Below, one piece after another: positions 32,944 to 46,674 of a stretch of DNA of 64,000 bases. The stretch comes from Salinibacterium sp. M195 (GTDB lineage Bacteria; Actinomycetota; Actinomycetes; Actinomycetales; Microbacteriaceae). The stretch lies in NCBI RefSeq assembly GCF_019443965.1, contig NZ_CP040814.1, positions 186,001 to 250,000 on the forward strand. The letters run 5' to 3'. The notes beneath the pieces were generated by a model. The model had not been told where the DNA came from. It saw nothing but the letters and a program-made list of their open reading frames with translations, and did not search any database. The position numbers and the translations under genes were made by a program. Each line of letters opens with the position of its first letter. The first letter of the stretch is position 1.

Positions 32944-34292
32944 TGTTCTCGGCGCTCTCTATTCGTGCCCGCATAACTTTGGGCAGTGTTGCCGCCGTGG
33001 CAATCCTTCTGGTGCTCGCGCTTCTGGTCGTGCGAGGCTCGGTCGAGCAAATAGTGACCGATGCTGATCGCAGTCTTGCTACCAGTGATTTGGTTCCCTT
33101 CGTCGCCGACATCACGGCGAACCCTGACGAAAAAGTCGATGATCCCGGCACCGGCGTGCTCATCTACGTTCGTGATCCCTCGGGAGAAGTGCAGGTCGAC
33201 ACGTTGCCCCACGACGTGCGAAAAGCGATCGATCACCGCGAGCCAGCTACCGAAACGTTCGTTTTTCGGGACGACGAAGAACGTTCCTTCGCCGTCGCTG
33301 GCGATACGGTCTCGACGGCTTCGGGCACCTGGACGGTGTGGTCAGCGCGCAGTGCCGCCGCCAGCGAGCTCGCGCTCCACGGCCTCAGCCGAGTGCTGCT
33401 GATCGCGGGCATCGTGCTTCTCGCCGGATTCGCTGTCGCATCCTGGGTCCTTGCCAGTGTCGCGCTGAAACCCGTCACTCTCTTGCGCCGAAAGGCCGAA
33501 GAGTTCAGCGCAGACCCCGAAGCCACCCTCCCGGTCGGACCCGCCCGCGATGAAATCTCCGCCCTCGCCGAAACCCTGAACACCTTTCTTGCCACCACCC
33601 GCGCCTCCACCGAACGCGAAAAACAGATGGTGTCGGATGCTGCGCACGAGTTGCGCACTCCTCTGGCAGCCCTCAAAACTCAGCTTGAGCTCGCGCACGC
33701 CGACTTTGGCAACGCCGCTGCCCTTGCTGCCCAGGTGTCCGCGGCTGAGGCATCCGTCAATCGCCTGACGTCGTTGGCTTCGAATCTGTTGGAGCTAAAT
33801 CGGCTGGAGACTGACGCAAGCCAGACGCACACGGCAGCTGGCGTTCTCGTTGACGAATTCATGGGCAGCATCGACCGGGCACGGCTGTTGGGTGTGTCCA
33901 AGGCTGCGCGGGTGGAGTTTGCGGTCGCGGTTGCGAACGAGAGTACGAGCTACGCGTTGGGTGCTCAAGCCTTTGGGCGCCTCGTCGACAACCTGCTGTC
34001 GAATGCGATGGCGGCGATCGCTACCGACGGCGAAGTCATCGCCACGCTTCATCAGGATGCGATGCAACTGAGGTTGGAGGTGCACGACACCGGTCCCGGT
34101 ATGCCCGAAAACTTTATCCCGATCGCGTTCGACCGCTTCTCCCGCCCTGACGACTCCCGCACCGCAACAACCGGAGGCAGTGGCCTTGGGCTCGCTCTAG
34201 TGCACGCCATTGCGGTGGCCGCCCACGGTACGGCGGCGCTAGAAAACACCGAAAGCGGGCTGCGCGTGACCGTCACTTTGCCAAAGATGTGA
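32940..34292 (+). CDS. Sensor histidine kinase
   Basis: A 450-aa membrane kinase partner of the preceding response regulator. Two transmembrane segments (about 14-32 and 157-178) bracket a ~120-residue extracytoplasmic sensor; a HAMP region follows, then the phospho-acceptor His236 (AAHELRTPLAALKTQ), N box (RLVDNLLSNAMAAI), G1 (DTGPGMPE), F (FDRFSR) and G2 (GGSGLGLALVHAI). It may begin at GTG 32940 or ATG 32943, overlapping the upstream stop. The signal sensed is unknown. Confidence 0.95.
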   Translation: MMFSALSIRARITLGSVAAVAILLVLALLVVRGSVEQIVTDADRSLATSDLVPFVADITANPDEKVDDPGTGVLIYVRDPSGEVQVDTLPHDVRKAIDHREPATETFVFRDDEERSFAVAGDTVSTASGTWTVWSARSAAASELALHGLSRVLLIAGIVLLAGFAVASWVLASVALKPVTLLRRKAEEFSADPEATLPVGPARDEISALAETLNTFLATTRASTEREKQMVSDAAHELRTPLAALKTQLELAHADFGNAAALAAQVSAAEASVNRLTSLASNLLELNRLETDASQTHTAAGVLVDEFMGSIDRARLLGVSKAARVEFAVAVANESTSYALGAQAFGRLVDNLLSNAMAAIATDGEVIATLHQDAMQLRLEVHDTGPGMPENFIPIAFDRFSRPDDSRTATTGGSGLGLALVHAIAVAAHGTAALENTESGLRVTVTLPKM

Positions 34293-34357
34293 GTTCGCTC
34301 ATCCAATAGCGGTCTATTTCTTGGCGTTCCCATAGTTAGCAACAGCACAGTGGGAAC

Positions 34358-35779
34358 ATGACCACCCACGCCACCACCCGTCGCGTTACCGCGCAGCCGC
34401 GAATCGCCGCCGCTACCGCTGAGTACCGCCGCGAGCTTGCGCGCCGTCGCCGTCGCTCCGACCTGCTCGTGATCGCCCTATGGGCATCGGGGGCCGCCGC
34501 CGCCTCTCTCTTTCTTGCCTCGGGAGGCGCCAGCCAGTTCACCTCAGTCGCCGAAACCATTACTAGCGTTGGCATCGTTGCGGGGCTCATCGGCACTGAC
34601 TTCATTCTGGTGATGCTCGTGCTCGCCGCCCGCATCCCCATCATCGATGCGACGATCGGCCACGACCGCGCTATCGCGCTTCACCGCGCGCTCGGAAAGC
34701 CAGCGCTCTATTTGTTGCTCGGCCACGGAGTGCTCCTACTCATTGGCTACGGGATGACTACGGGAATCAACCCGATTGTTGAAATCGGTCCGATGCTTTC
34801 CCTCCCCGACATGCCTCTTGCGTTCATTGCGCTTGGACTGCTGATTGCCGTGGTGGTGTCGTCACTCGTCGCCGTGCGGCGCCGGTTCAGTTACGAGGGC
34901 TGGCACCTCATTCATCTGCTCAGCTACGTGGCTGTGCTGTTTGCTCTTCCGCACCAGCTCAGCGTCGGCGGGGTGCTCTCTGACGGCACCCTTCAGCGCG
35001 TCTACTGGATCGCGCTCTACGTTGTGGCGATCGGCAGCATCGTGACCTTCCGGTTTGCCGAACCGATCGTGTCGAGCCTGCGTCACCGCCTTCGCGTGTC
35101 GGCGGTCACCGCGATTGCTCCCGGCGTGACCACGATTCAGTTCAGCGGGCGCGCACTGCGCGAGCTCGGAGCATCCGGCGGTCAATTCTTCATCTGGCGC
35201 TTTTGGACAGGACGCACCTGGTGGCACTCGCACCCACTGTCGCTCTCTGCGATGCCCACCAACACCTCAGCACGTATCACCGTTCGCGCACTTGGCGAGG
35301 GTAGTGCGCAACTCGGCACCCTGCCGGTGGGCACACGGGTGAGCATCGAAGGGCCATACGGGCTGTTCTCGAATGCGGCACGCACCTCCCCAAAATTCGC
35401 CATCATCGCGGCCGGAATCGGGGTCACTCCGGTGCGAGCCCTCCTTGAGCAGTCCAGCTTTGAGCCGGGCGAGGCAACGGTTCTGTTGCGGGCCAGCACA
35501 CCAGAGGAGACGTACCACTGGGACGAGATCCGGGCTATCGCGGCCGCAAAAGGCGCCGCGTGTTACACGATGGTCGGCCATCGCCCGCGCTACACGGCAA
35601 GTTGGATGTCGGCAGCCGATGCCGACCGCGGAGTGACTCTCGCGACAGCGTTCCCTGACCTGGCCGACTCCGATGTGTACCTCTGCGGGCCAACGCCGTG
35701 GCTCGACCTCGTCGAAGCGGAGGTGCGCGCCGCCGGCCTCCGCCCGCATCAAATTCATGCAGAAAGGTTTGACTGGTGA
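34358..35779 (+). CDS. Ferric-reductase-like transmembrane flavoprotein
   Basis: A 473-aa membrane oxidoreductase. After a basic N-terminus it has about six helices including the ferric-reductase-like domain with heme-ligand candidates (IALHRALGKPALYLLLGHG and EGWHLIHLLSYVAV), then a ferredoxin-NADP reductase-like FAD domain (WWHSHPLSLSAMP) and an NAD(P) domain (FAIIAAGIGVTPVRALLE, YLCGPTPWLDLVE). It probably passes electrons from cytosolic NAD(P)H across the membrane. The stop overlaps the following FMN-binding gene by 4 nt. Confidence 0.9.
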   Translation: MTTHATTRRVTAQPRIAAATAEYRRELARRRRRSDLLVIALWASGAAAASLFLASGGASQFTSVAETITSVGIVAGLIGTDFILVMLVLAARIPIIDATIGHDRAIALHRALGKPALYLLLGHGVLLLIGYGMTTGINPIVEIGPMLSLPDMPLAFIALGLLIAVVVSSLVAVRRRFSYEGWHLIHLLSYVAVLFALPHQLSVGGVLSDGTLQRVYWIALYVVAIGSIVTFRFAEPIVSSLRHRLRVSAVTAIAPGVTTIQFSGRALRELGASGGQFFIWRFWTGRTWWHSHPLSLSAMPTNTSARITVRALGEGSAQLGTLPVGTRVSIEGPYGLFSNAARTSPKFAIIAAGIGVTPVRALLEQSSFEPGEATVLLRASTPEETYHWDEIRAIAAAKGAACYTMVGHRPRYTASWMSAADADRGVTLATAFPDLADSDVYLCGPTPWLDLVEAEVRAAGLRPHQIHAERFDW

Positions 35780-36276
35780 GAACACGAGCAATTTTGGGGA
35801 GCATCCTGGCATCAGCGAGCGTGCTCATTGTCGGCTACCAGGCAGGAGTGAGTGTCACCACGAGTGACGGCACTTCGGTCTCGCTGCCGATTGATGCGGC
35901 GACGAACGGCGCCAACGGATCGACTTCTGTCAGCACCGGCACGTCATCACCGCCTTCTGCGGGAACGACTACTGGGACCTCTTCGACTTCGGGGCCCGCC
36001 GATGGCACGTACACGGGATCGAGCATCCGCACGCGCTTCGGAAATGTACAGGTTGCGGTGACGATCGCCTCGGGCAGCATCAGCGAGGTCACGGCCCTTC
36101 AACTGACGGATGACGATGGCCGTTCCGTGCAGATCAGCAACCGGGCGGCCCCCATCCTGCGCAGTGAAGTGCTCGCCTCGCAGTCTGCTCAGGTGTCGAA
36201 TGTGAGTGGCGCAACGTATACAACGGAGGCGTACCTTTCTTCGGTGCAGTCAGCGCTCGATCAAGCAGGTGCCTGA
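35776..36276 (+). CDS. Exported FMN-binding-domain protein, substrate of ApbE
   Basis: A 166-aa protein with an N-terminal signal/anchor segment (about 5-25), a Thr/Ser/Gly-rich linker (~35-75) and an FMN-binding domain (DGTYTGSSIRTRFGNVQVAV onward). The flavinylation motif SGATYT at residues 144-149 offers Thr147 for covalent FMN attachment. It lies between a ferric-reductase-like gene and apbE with 4- and 1-nt overlaps, so it is very likely the electron carrier on the outer side of the membrane. The start is GTG. Confidence 0.9.
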   Translation: MRTRAILGSILASASVLIVGYQAGVSVTTSDGTSVSLPIDAATNGANGSTSVSTGTSSPPSAGTTTGTSSTSGPADGTYTGSSIRTRFGNVQVAVTIASGSISEVTALQLTDDDGRSVQISNRAAPILRSEVLASQSAQVSNVSGATYTTEAYLSSVQSALDQAGA

Positions 36277-37055
36277 TGCGGCACGTGTTTGAGACGATGG
36301 GAACGGTGGCGTCGATCGAACTTCCCCGAGCGTGGGCGTCAGAGGTTGCAGCGCTCGAGCGCATCTTTCGCGAGGTCGACGACCGCTTCAGCCTCTACCG
36401 CCGCGACTCCGAACTGAGCATGATTGCGGATGGACGGTTGCTGCTCTCGGCGGCGAGCAGCCCGCTCCTCGCGAGCTATTCGCGAGCGCTTGAGTGGCGC
36501 AATGCTACTGGTTGCAATTTTAGCCCGCACCGTCCTGACGGCGCGATCGATCTCAATGGCATTGTGAAGGCCGAAGCGATCGACCAGGCTGGCGCACACC
36601 TGACGGCGGCCGGATGCCCGCAGTGGAGCATCAACGTTGGTGGCGACATCCTCATCTCCCCCACCGGCGGAGCCACCGGGGTTTCTGCTCGGGCCGGGCA
36701 GCCGGCGCCTGCGATTCTGCGTGCCGGGATCGCGGATCCTGCCACCCCAGCGCAGCTCCTGTGTTCCTTAGAGCTGAGGCATCCGCGGCGGGCGATCGCG
36801 ACCTCGGGCAGCGCTCAGCGTGGCGACCACATTTGGCGCGGCGGTAGCACCGAGCCGGCGCAATTCGTGCAGGTGAGTGTCGTCGCGAATGACATCGTGA
36901 CGGCAGATGTTTTGGCGACAACGATCGTGGCGGGAGGAGAAATTGCGCTCGATGATGTGACCGATCGTTGGGATGTGGACGTCATCACGGTTGATGCTGC
37001 TGGAGCGCTGCGCACGACGCCGGGCCTCTTGCGTTCGCTGGCTTCAAGCCCTTAA
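36276..37055 (+). CDS. apbE: FAD:protein FMN transferase (ApbE)
   Basis: A 259-aa flavin transferase that attaches FMN from FAD to a Thr in extracytoplasmic proteins. Family segments present are FETMGTVASIEL at the N-terminus, DLNGIVKAEAIDQA, WSINVGGDILI (FAD contact) and RRAIATSGSAQRGDHI, with the Mg-site ADVLATTIV near the C-terminus. No cleavable signal peptide is evident, which is unusual for enzymes modifying exported targets but seen in some Gram-positive forms. It is the last gene of the reductase/FMN-binding/apbE set and its target is probably the adjacent protein. Confidence 0.9.
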   Translation: MRHVFETMGTVASIELPRAWASEVAALERIFREVDDRFSLYRRDSELSMIADGRLLLSAASSPLLASYSRALEWRNATGCNFSPHRPDGAIDLNGIVKAEAIDQAGAHLTAAGCPQWSINVGGDILISPTGGATGVSARAGQPAPAILRAGIADPATPAQLLCSLELRHPRRAIATSGSAQRGDHIWRGGSTEPAQFVQVSVVANDIVTADVLATTIVAGGEIALDDVTDRWDVDVITVDAAGALRTTPGLLRSLASSP

Positions 37056-37145
37056 AGCTCGCTGCAGCTACCGCGGAGCAGTTCTTCGGCGCCCCTTTCG
37101 TAGCGGGGGCACGCCTCGCCAGCTCGTTGCCCGACAGCTTGTGAC

Positions 37146-37496
37146 TTAGCGGTGTTCGACACCACCCATGGAGCTCGCACCCTTGTGCTGGTCAGCGCGA
37201 CCGAAGGTCGTCTCGAGCACGTGCTGCATCTTGCGGGTGGCACCGTTGATCGCGGCCTCCACCGTTGAGGCGTTGTCGGAGGCGAGCTCGGGTGTTCGGT
37301 TTTCGGGGCGAGCTTCAAGCTGGCAGCGGATGTCGCCACCGGTGCTGCGACCGGCGCTCTCGTCGCTCAGGTGAACTTCAAGCCGCGTGAGGTGAGCGCT
37401 AAAGTGGGCGAGTTTGGTCTCGAGCTCCGCCGTGATTGAAGCTATGGTGTCTTCGCTGAGGGTGATGTTGTTGTCGGTGTTGACGATGACCTGCAT
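37146..37496 (-). CDS. Short HPF/RaiA-type ribosome-associated protein
   Basis: A 116-aa protein resembling the ribosome hibernation factor fold: beta strand, two helices (SEDTIASITAELETKLAHFS, and STVEAAINGATRKMQHVLET) and intervening strands (LTRLEVHLSDES and DIRCQLEARPEN). The C-terminal dimerisation domain of long actinobacterial HPF is missing, so this is a short form. ATG 37496 has an excellent AAGGAGG with 6-nt spacing. It may bind ribosomes or 30S subunits under stress; it is convergent with apbE. Confidence 0.8.
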   Translation of the reverse strand: MQVIVNTDNNITLSEDTIASITAELETKLAHFSAHLTRLEVHLSDESAGRSTGGDIRCQLEARPENRTPELASDNASTVEAAINGATRKMQHVLETTFGRADQHKGASSMGGVEHR

Positions 37497-37671
37497 GGTC
37501 GCCTCCTTGCAATTGCGGATTGTTGCACGCGTGCCCTGAGGTGAGGAGTTCGCGGGAGGGCCGCTAATACATCCGTTCATCACGCTACGCCGCGAAGCTG
37601 TACGCCGTGCGGATGCTGCGGTGCCGTAGTCTCAGTCTGCGCCTGACTCACTCCCGCTGAGCGACCGGCAT

Positions 37672-38493
37672 TCAGGGTGCGGTTCCGTGACCAAACACGG
37701 CGGTTGTGGAGTACGAAACGGCCGCGCCGTTGTCGTCGGCGAGCCACAAAGCGAGGTCGGCAAGAAACTCTTCTCGAGCATCCGCAGCCAGCACAGCAAG
37801 CTCGGCAGCGAAGGGAGTCCCGTTGATACCGTGGGCCTCAGCAAACGGGGACGGCCAGCGGATCGTCAACTTCTCCTCAGAAGCACTCACGTCGATAAAG
37901 CCGCCACCGGCAAGCGCTGCCGCCACGGAGTCGCGCGACATCGAGAGAGCTCCACTCGCCATTGTTCGCGCAAAGACCGACTCTGGCAGGCGTTGCCTAC
38001 TGAACTCTGCGTATCGGTCGAATGGGTAGAGCGGGGCGTCGAGCGCCCAGACTGCGACGGCAACGATTCCCCCTGGTCGCAGCACACGAAGCATTTCCTG
38101 TGCCACGGCCACTCGGTCGGGCATGAAGGGTAGCCCTTGATGGCAAAACACCACATCTACGGACGCGTCGGGCAGTTCGATCGCTGTCGCCGAGCATGTG
38201 AGCGTTTCGATTGCGGCGCGAGATCCGTTTGACTCCGGTTGTGTCAACGCGGCCAACATCGGGCTGCTGATGTCGGAGGCGATGACGCGCCCTGTTGCCC
38301 CGACGATGGATGCTGCGGCGTGGGCTACAGCGCCGGTGCCAGCGGCGACGTCGAGTACGGTCTGCCCTCGCGCAAGGGCCACTGAGCTCACGAGTCGCTG
38401 GGCCCACGGATCGAAAAGGTAGGGCTGGAGGTAGCGCCGATAGTTCTCGGCAATAGCTTCTTGTGCAAACGAGCCTTGATCTGTGACACCCAC
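37672..38493 (-). CDS. Class I SAM-dependent methyltransferase
   Basis: A protein of about 273 aa (from GTG 38493; an in-frame start at 38598 would add 35 poorly structured residues). The SAM motif VLDVAAGTGAVAHAAA and motif II region DVVFCHQGLPFMPD, then EMLRVLRPGGIVAVAVWALD, define a UbiE/Methyltransf_11-type fold. The substrate is unknown. It lies directly downstream of the rRNA operon terminator on the same strand. Confidence 0.87.
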   Translation of the reverse strand: MGVTDQGSFAQEAIAENYRRYLQPYLFDPWAQRLVSSVALARGQTVLDVAAGTGAVAHAAASIVGATGRVIASDISSPMLAALTQPESNGSRAAIETLTCSATAIELPDASVDVVFCHQGLPFMPDRVAVAQEMLRVLRPGGIVAVAVWALDAPLYPFDRYAEFSRQRLPESVFARTMASGALSMSRDSVAAALAGGGFIDVSASEEKLTIRWPSPFAEAHGINGTPFAAELAVLAADAREEFLADLALWLADDNGAAVSYSTTAVFGHGTAP

Positions 38494-38637
38494 GACGCAC
38501 CGCCGGTCTGAAGAATGGTGACGCTGCGGTTCGCCTTGAACCACACGATGAATGTAGTCCTGAGTTGCGTGTGCGGGAAGCCTCGTCGGCAAACTCACGG
38601 TCTCGTGGTGTTGGCGGTTGGGTGGTTAAAGCAAAAT

Positions 38638-38661
38638 AGCCACACCCCGAAGGGTGTGGCT
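38638..38661 (-). terminator. rRNA operon terminator
   Basis: On the minus strand AGCCACACCC-TTCG-GGGTGTGGCT forms a 10-bp stem with a stable UUCG-type loop, followed by ATTTTG. It lies 14 bp after the 5S rRNA 3' end. Confidence 0.9.
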
Positions 38662-38675
38662 ATTTTACAATTTAA

Positions 38676-38795
38676 GTCCGGCGGTGTCCTACTCTCCCAC
38701 AAGGTCCCCCTTGCAGTACCATCGGCGCAGAGAGTCTTAGCTTCCGGGTTCGGAATGTAACCGGGCGTTTCCCTCTCGCTATGGCCGCCGAAACA
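38676..38795 (-). rRNA. rrf: 5S ribosomal RNA
   Basis: About 120 nt on the minus strand, starting GTTTCGGCGG and ending with the complementary ACACCGCCGGAC. The conserved loop CCGAACCCGGAAGCTAAG is visible. Ends are estimated to within a few bases from the terminal helix. Confidence 0.95.
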
Positions 38796-38903
38796 CTATT
38801 GATTTATGTATCAGTCTGGGCCAGAAACATGCTCTGACACTACCCCGAAGGATGGTGCCTAGCTGTGTTAGCTGGGCGCAGTTCCCGACCGTAAATCGGG
38901 AAC

Positions 38904-38920
38904 CACAAAGTGGACGCGAG
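38904..38920 (-). other. 3' arm of the 23S rRNA processing stem
   Basis: The transcript segment here (CTCGCGTCCAC then TTTGTG) is complementary to GTGGACGCGAG with CACA before it in the 16S-23S spacer (42219-42233). The two arms flank 23S and would form the long-range helix cut by RNase III. The remaining 5S-23S spacer (38796-38970) also holds a GTTCCCGA/TCGGGAAC hairpin near 38881-38903. Confidence 0.7.
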
Positions 38921-38974
38921 AATTCTTCTCATTCACCATTCGACAGTCTAGGACTGCCCAGTGAGGTGGGGTGG

Positions 38975-44131
<5,157 letters not shown>

Positions 44132-44359
44132 TGTTTGATTGCACCAACAAGCCGAAGCCCACCGATGCACATCTTGCGTTACCCGCACCCGGAATAGGGT
44201 GTCGAGGCAACAAGTTTGAAACTGACAGAACAAATCAATACTGACTTGCTTTGTTGTTTATATCTTTTTCCAAAGGAATCCGCTGCACCAGCAATCACGA
44301 CCCGAAATGGGACGATCTCACTAAGCACAGTCGGGTTTTTGGCATTTGACATTGTGCAC

Positions 44360-44380
44360 GCTGTTGAGTTCTCAAGGATC
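44360..44380 (-). promoter_or_regulatory. boxA-like antitermination site in the rRNA leader
   Basis: The minus-strand sequence CTTGAGAACTCAACAGCGTG resembles the actinobacterial rRNA antitermination element. A related GAGAACTACACAGTG occurs in the 16S-23S spacer. The leader from about 44131 to 44475 has no coding signal. Confidence 0.6.
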
Positions 44381-44474
44381 GGACGCTCCTGACCTCCACC
44401 GCAAAACGGCTTCACCCCAGGGCTTTCAAAACCTGTGTTGGCAACCTCCGCCGAAAGCGAAAGGCAACCTGTCT

Positions 44475-44502
44475 AACTTACCAGCTTCAGCGCACTTGTC
44501 AA
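44475..44502 (-). promoter_or_regulatory. Candidate rRNA operon promoter
   Basis: Reading the minus strand: a perfect -35 TTGACA (44502-44497), 16-bp spacer, and -10 TAAGTT (44480-44475), about 345 bp before 16S. The region 44503-44805 further upstream has no gene; other rrn promoters may lie there but I see none as clear. Confidence 0.55.
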
Positions 44503-44805
44503 ACCAGCAATTCCGCACCAGAACGGCACACAACAACTGACCAACACACGCAAAAAGCGGCAAGACATCCCACGACCCGAAACCGGAACCTACAAGAGGA
44601 ACTCCGCGATCTGGCCGGACTAAAACTATACCAGCTTTAGAGGATGGCGGCCCCCACTTGAGGCCGGAAACCTAGCAGCAAAACTGCCCGGGACTTCCGC
44701 ACCTTTGGGGTGACAAGAGGAAACATTACGTGCATTCTGGCCCCCTCGCCAACACCGACCGCATCCCGGGCGTGTCGCAAAAATGAGGCCCCGAAAACAC
44801 CGTGT

Positions 44806-45540
44806 TTATGATGCTCGAATCTGCACTCGGTATCCCGTAGTGAAGAGAGCGTCGGGCAACTCGATACCCACCCGCCGGTACACCTGGCGGGGAATCCCGA
44901 TGTCGGCCAGCCAGAGAGTGCCGACTGCTTCGGCATCCAACCCCGTCTTCGGGGCAGCGAGAGTCATCGTGTGGGTCGCGCGCACGTGATCGCCGAGAGC
45001 TGCGCCGGTCGTGGAATCGACTCCGGAGGGGACATCGAGAGAGACGACCGGGGCGGGGTGTTGCGACATCCATCTAATGAGTTCGGCAGCAGCCCCATGC
45101 GGTGCACCGCCCAGGCTGTAGCCCAACACGGCATCAACGAGCAGCTCCGCATCCGCGGTGTCGAGTTCAGCAACCGCCGCAACTCGTGCGCCAGTGGCCC
45201 GGTAGAGAGCGAGTTGGTCGGCGGGAACGCCCTGCAGACGCGACGGGCTCGAGATCACCAGAGTGACATTGCCACCGTGGTTGGCCAGGTGGCGGGCAGC
45301 GCAGATCCCTCCGCCACCATTGCCTCCCGTTCCAGCCAGCACCACGATCGGCGCGGCTGGCCAACGATCACCGAGCAGCTCCACGCACAGCGACGCCAGA
45401 TTGCGGCCAGCGTTCTCCATCATTTGATAGAGGTTTGGCCCCAGCTCATCGATCGCGACCCGATCAATCTCGCGCATCTGCGCCGTCGTGATGGCGGGCA
45501 CAATGAGTCCGGCATCCGTCCGGAAGGAACTCGCAGTCAC
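44806..45540 (-). CDS. YjeF N-terminal-domain protein (NAD(P)H-hydrate epimerase-like)
   Basis: A 244-aa single-domain protein related to NAD(P)HX epimerase. It shows MREIDRVAIDELGPNLYQMM with ENAGRNLA near residues 22-50, LDVPSGVDSTTG near 165-176 and TLAAPKTGL. The canonical phosphate loop GNNGGDG reads GGNGGGG here (AGTGGNGGGGICAARHL), so an Asn and an Asp are replaced by Gly; activity is therefore uncertain. The ADP-hydrate dehydratase domain, often fused or adjacent, is absent. It follows the DUF427 gene by 11 bp. Confidence 0.82.
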   Translation of the reverse strand: MTASSFRTDAGLIVPAITTAQMREIDRVAIDELGPNLYQMMENAGRNLASLCVELLGDRWPAAPIVVLAGTGGNGGGGICAARHLANHGGNVTLVISSPSRLQGVPADQLALYRATGARVAAVAELDTADAELLVDAVLGYSLGGAPHGAAAELIRWMSQHPAPVVSLDVPSGVDSTTGAALGDHVRATHTMTLAAPKTGLDAEAVGTLWLADIGIPRQVYRRVGIELPDALFTTGYRVQIRAS

Positions 45541-45551
45541 AACGGGCTTTC

Positions 45552-46334
45552 TTAGCTCGCGGGTGTGGACGGGAAGAAGTGCGTCTTGGCCTGAGTGAGC
45601 TCGACGCCATCGATGAAGATGTCAACCTTCTCGTTGTAGAACGCGACGAGCCCCGTGATGGGCAACAACTGGCGCGTGGGGAACGAATACGACCACGCGA
45701 GATCGTCGTGAACCGTGCCGCCCACCTTCACCGACCAGTAATCGGTAGTGGTTCCTTTATAGGGGCACTCGGTGACGGTGTCATTGGCGACGAGGTGCTG
45801 GAAGTTCACGTCCGTGCGGTTGAGGTAATACCGCGTCGGCAAACCAGTCTCGTAGACCATGACCGGAGACGACGACTCGGCGAGCACCGCCCCCTCGAGC
45901 TCGACGCGCACCATGCGAGTCGAACGCACGGCATCCACTCGCGTGTAGGGATTGCGGGGATGCACGAAAACTTGCTCGTCTTCCTCAAACCAGGAGTCGA
46001 GAGCATCCCACTCGAAACGCACCATGTCGGCAAGGCCCTCGAGCCCATCGCCGGCATAAACCTTGGCTGCGGCCGGATGCTCGCGCTCCCCCGCCGCGAG
46101 GCCCTGGCGTTGATAGGTGCCGCGCGCGGGATGGTGCTCTTGCACTTCGTCGACGAGGAACTCGGAGTTCACGTCAGCGAGCGGGATGTAGAACTGCGGA
46201 TACGGTGCCCACTCCCACACGTACAGCGCTGCCGTCGTGTCAAAGATGAGCTCGCCCGCGAAGTAGCCACGAATGCGGCGCGGGACAGGCTGGATGAGGT
46301 TCTTCTCGGAAATCATTCCTGGATAGTCGTTCAT
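45552..46334 (-). CDS. DUF427 domain protein with two repeats
   Basis: A 260-aa protein built from two related DUF427 beta domains: the first with RRIRGYFAGELIFDTTAALYVWEW and YPQFYIPLADV near residues 18-60, the second with RMVRVELEGAVLAESSSPVMVYETGLPTRYYLNRTDV near 140-180, ending with CPYKGTTTDYWSVKVGG. The biochemical function is not established. ATG 46334 was chosen because AGAGGGTTCTG precedes it. It lies upstream of the YjeF-N gene and is probably co-transcribed with it. Confidence 0.85.
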   Translation of the reverse strand: MNDYPGMISEKNLIQPVPRRIRGYFAGELIFDTTAALYVWEWAPYPQFYIPLADVNSEFLVDEVQEHHPARGTYQRQGLAAGEREHPAAAKVYAGDGLEGLADMVRFEWDALDSWFEEDEQVFVHPRNPYTRVDAVRSTRMVRVELEGAVLAESSSPVMVYETGLPTRYYLNRTDVNFQHLVANDTVTECPYKGTTTDYWSVKVGGTVHDDLAWSYSFPTRQLLPITGLVAFYNEKVDIFIDGVELTQAKTHFFPSTPAS

Positions 46335-46554
46335 CAGAACCCTCTTTCGTCGGTGCATCCAGCCTGTCACCGTCACCTGTGAGCGACAATCAGCCCCTCG
46401 CATTTAGAGCCTTAATGCTGTGCCCAACTCGACAACATCTTTGGCACCTCTCAATAGGATTCAGCATTCTGGAATAGCCGGATAGATGCCACGCCAAAAC
46501 AGACCGCACCTTCGAGCACCCGCCGACGCCAGCGATTCCTCTACACCCCGTCAT

Positions 46555-46586
46555 GTCACAAGGAAATAGTGCAGCACTATTGTGAC
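46555..46586. promoter_or_regulatory. Nested palindrome, candidate TetR operator
   Basis: AATAGTGC-A-GCACTATT (46565-46581) has perfect 8-bp arms and is flanked by an outer GTCACA/TGTGAC pair (46555-46560 and 46581-46586). It lies about 90 bp before the TetR-type gene, between it and the divergent DUF427 gene. The rest of the 340-bp gap (46335-46674) has no gene. Confidence 0.6.
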
Positions 46587-46674
46587 CGTTCCGATAGTCT
46601 GTGGAACTTGGGGAGTTCACTTTTGATCCCGCGTCTGCCTAAAAACAGAAGCGGGCGGATTGAAGCCGAGAGAG

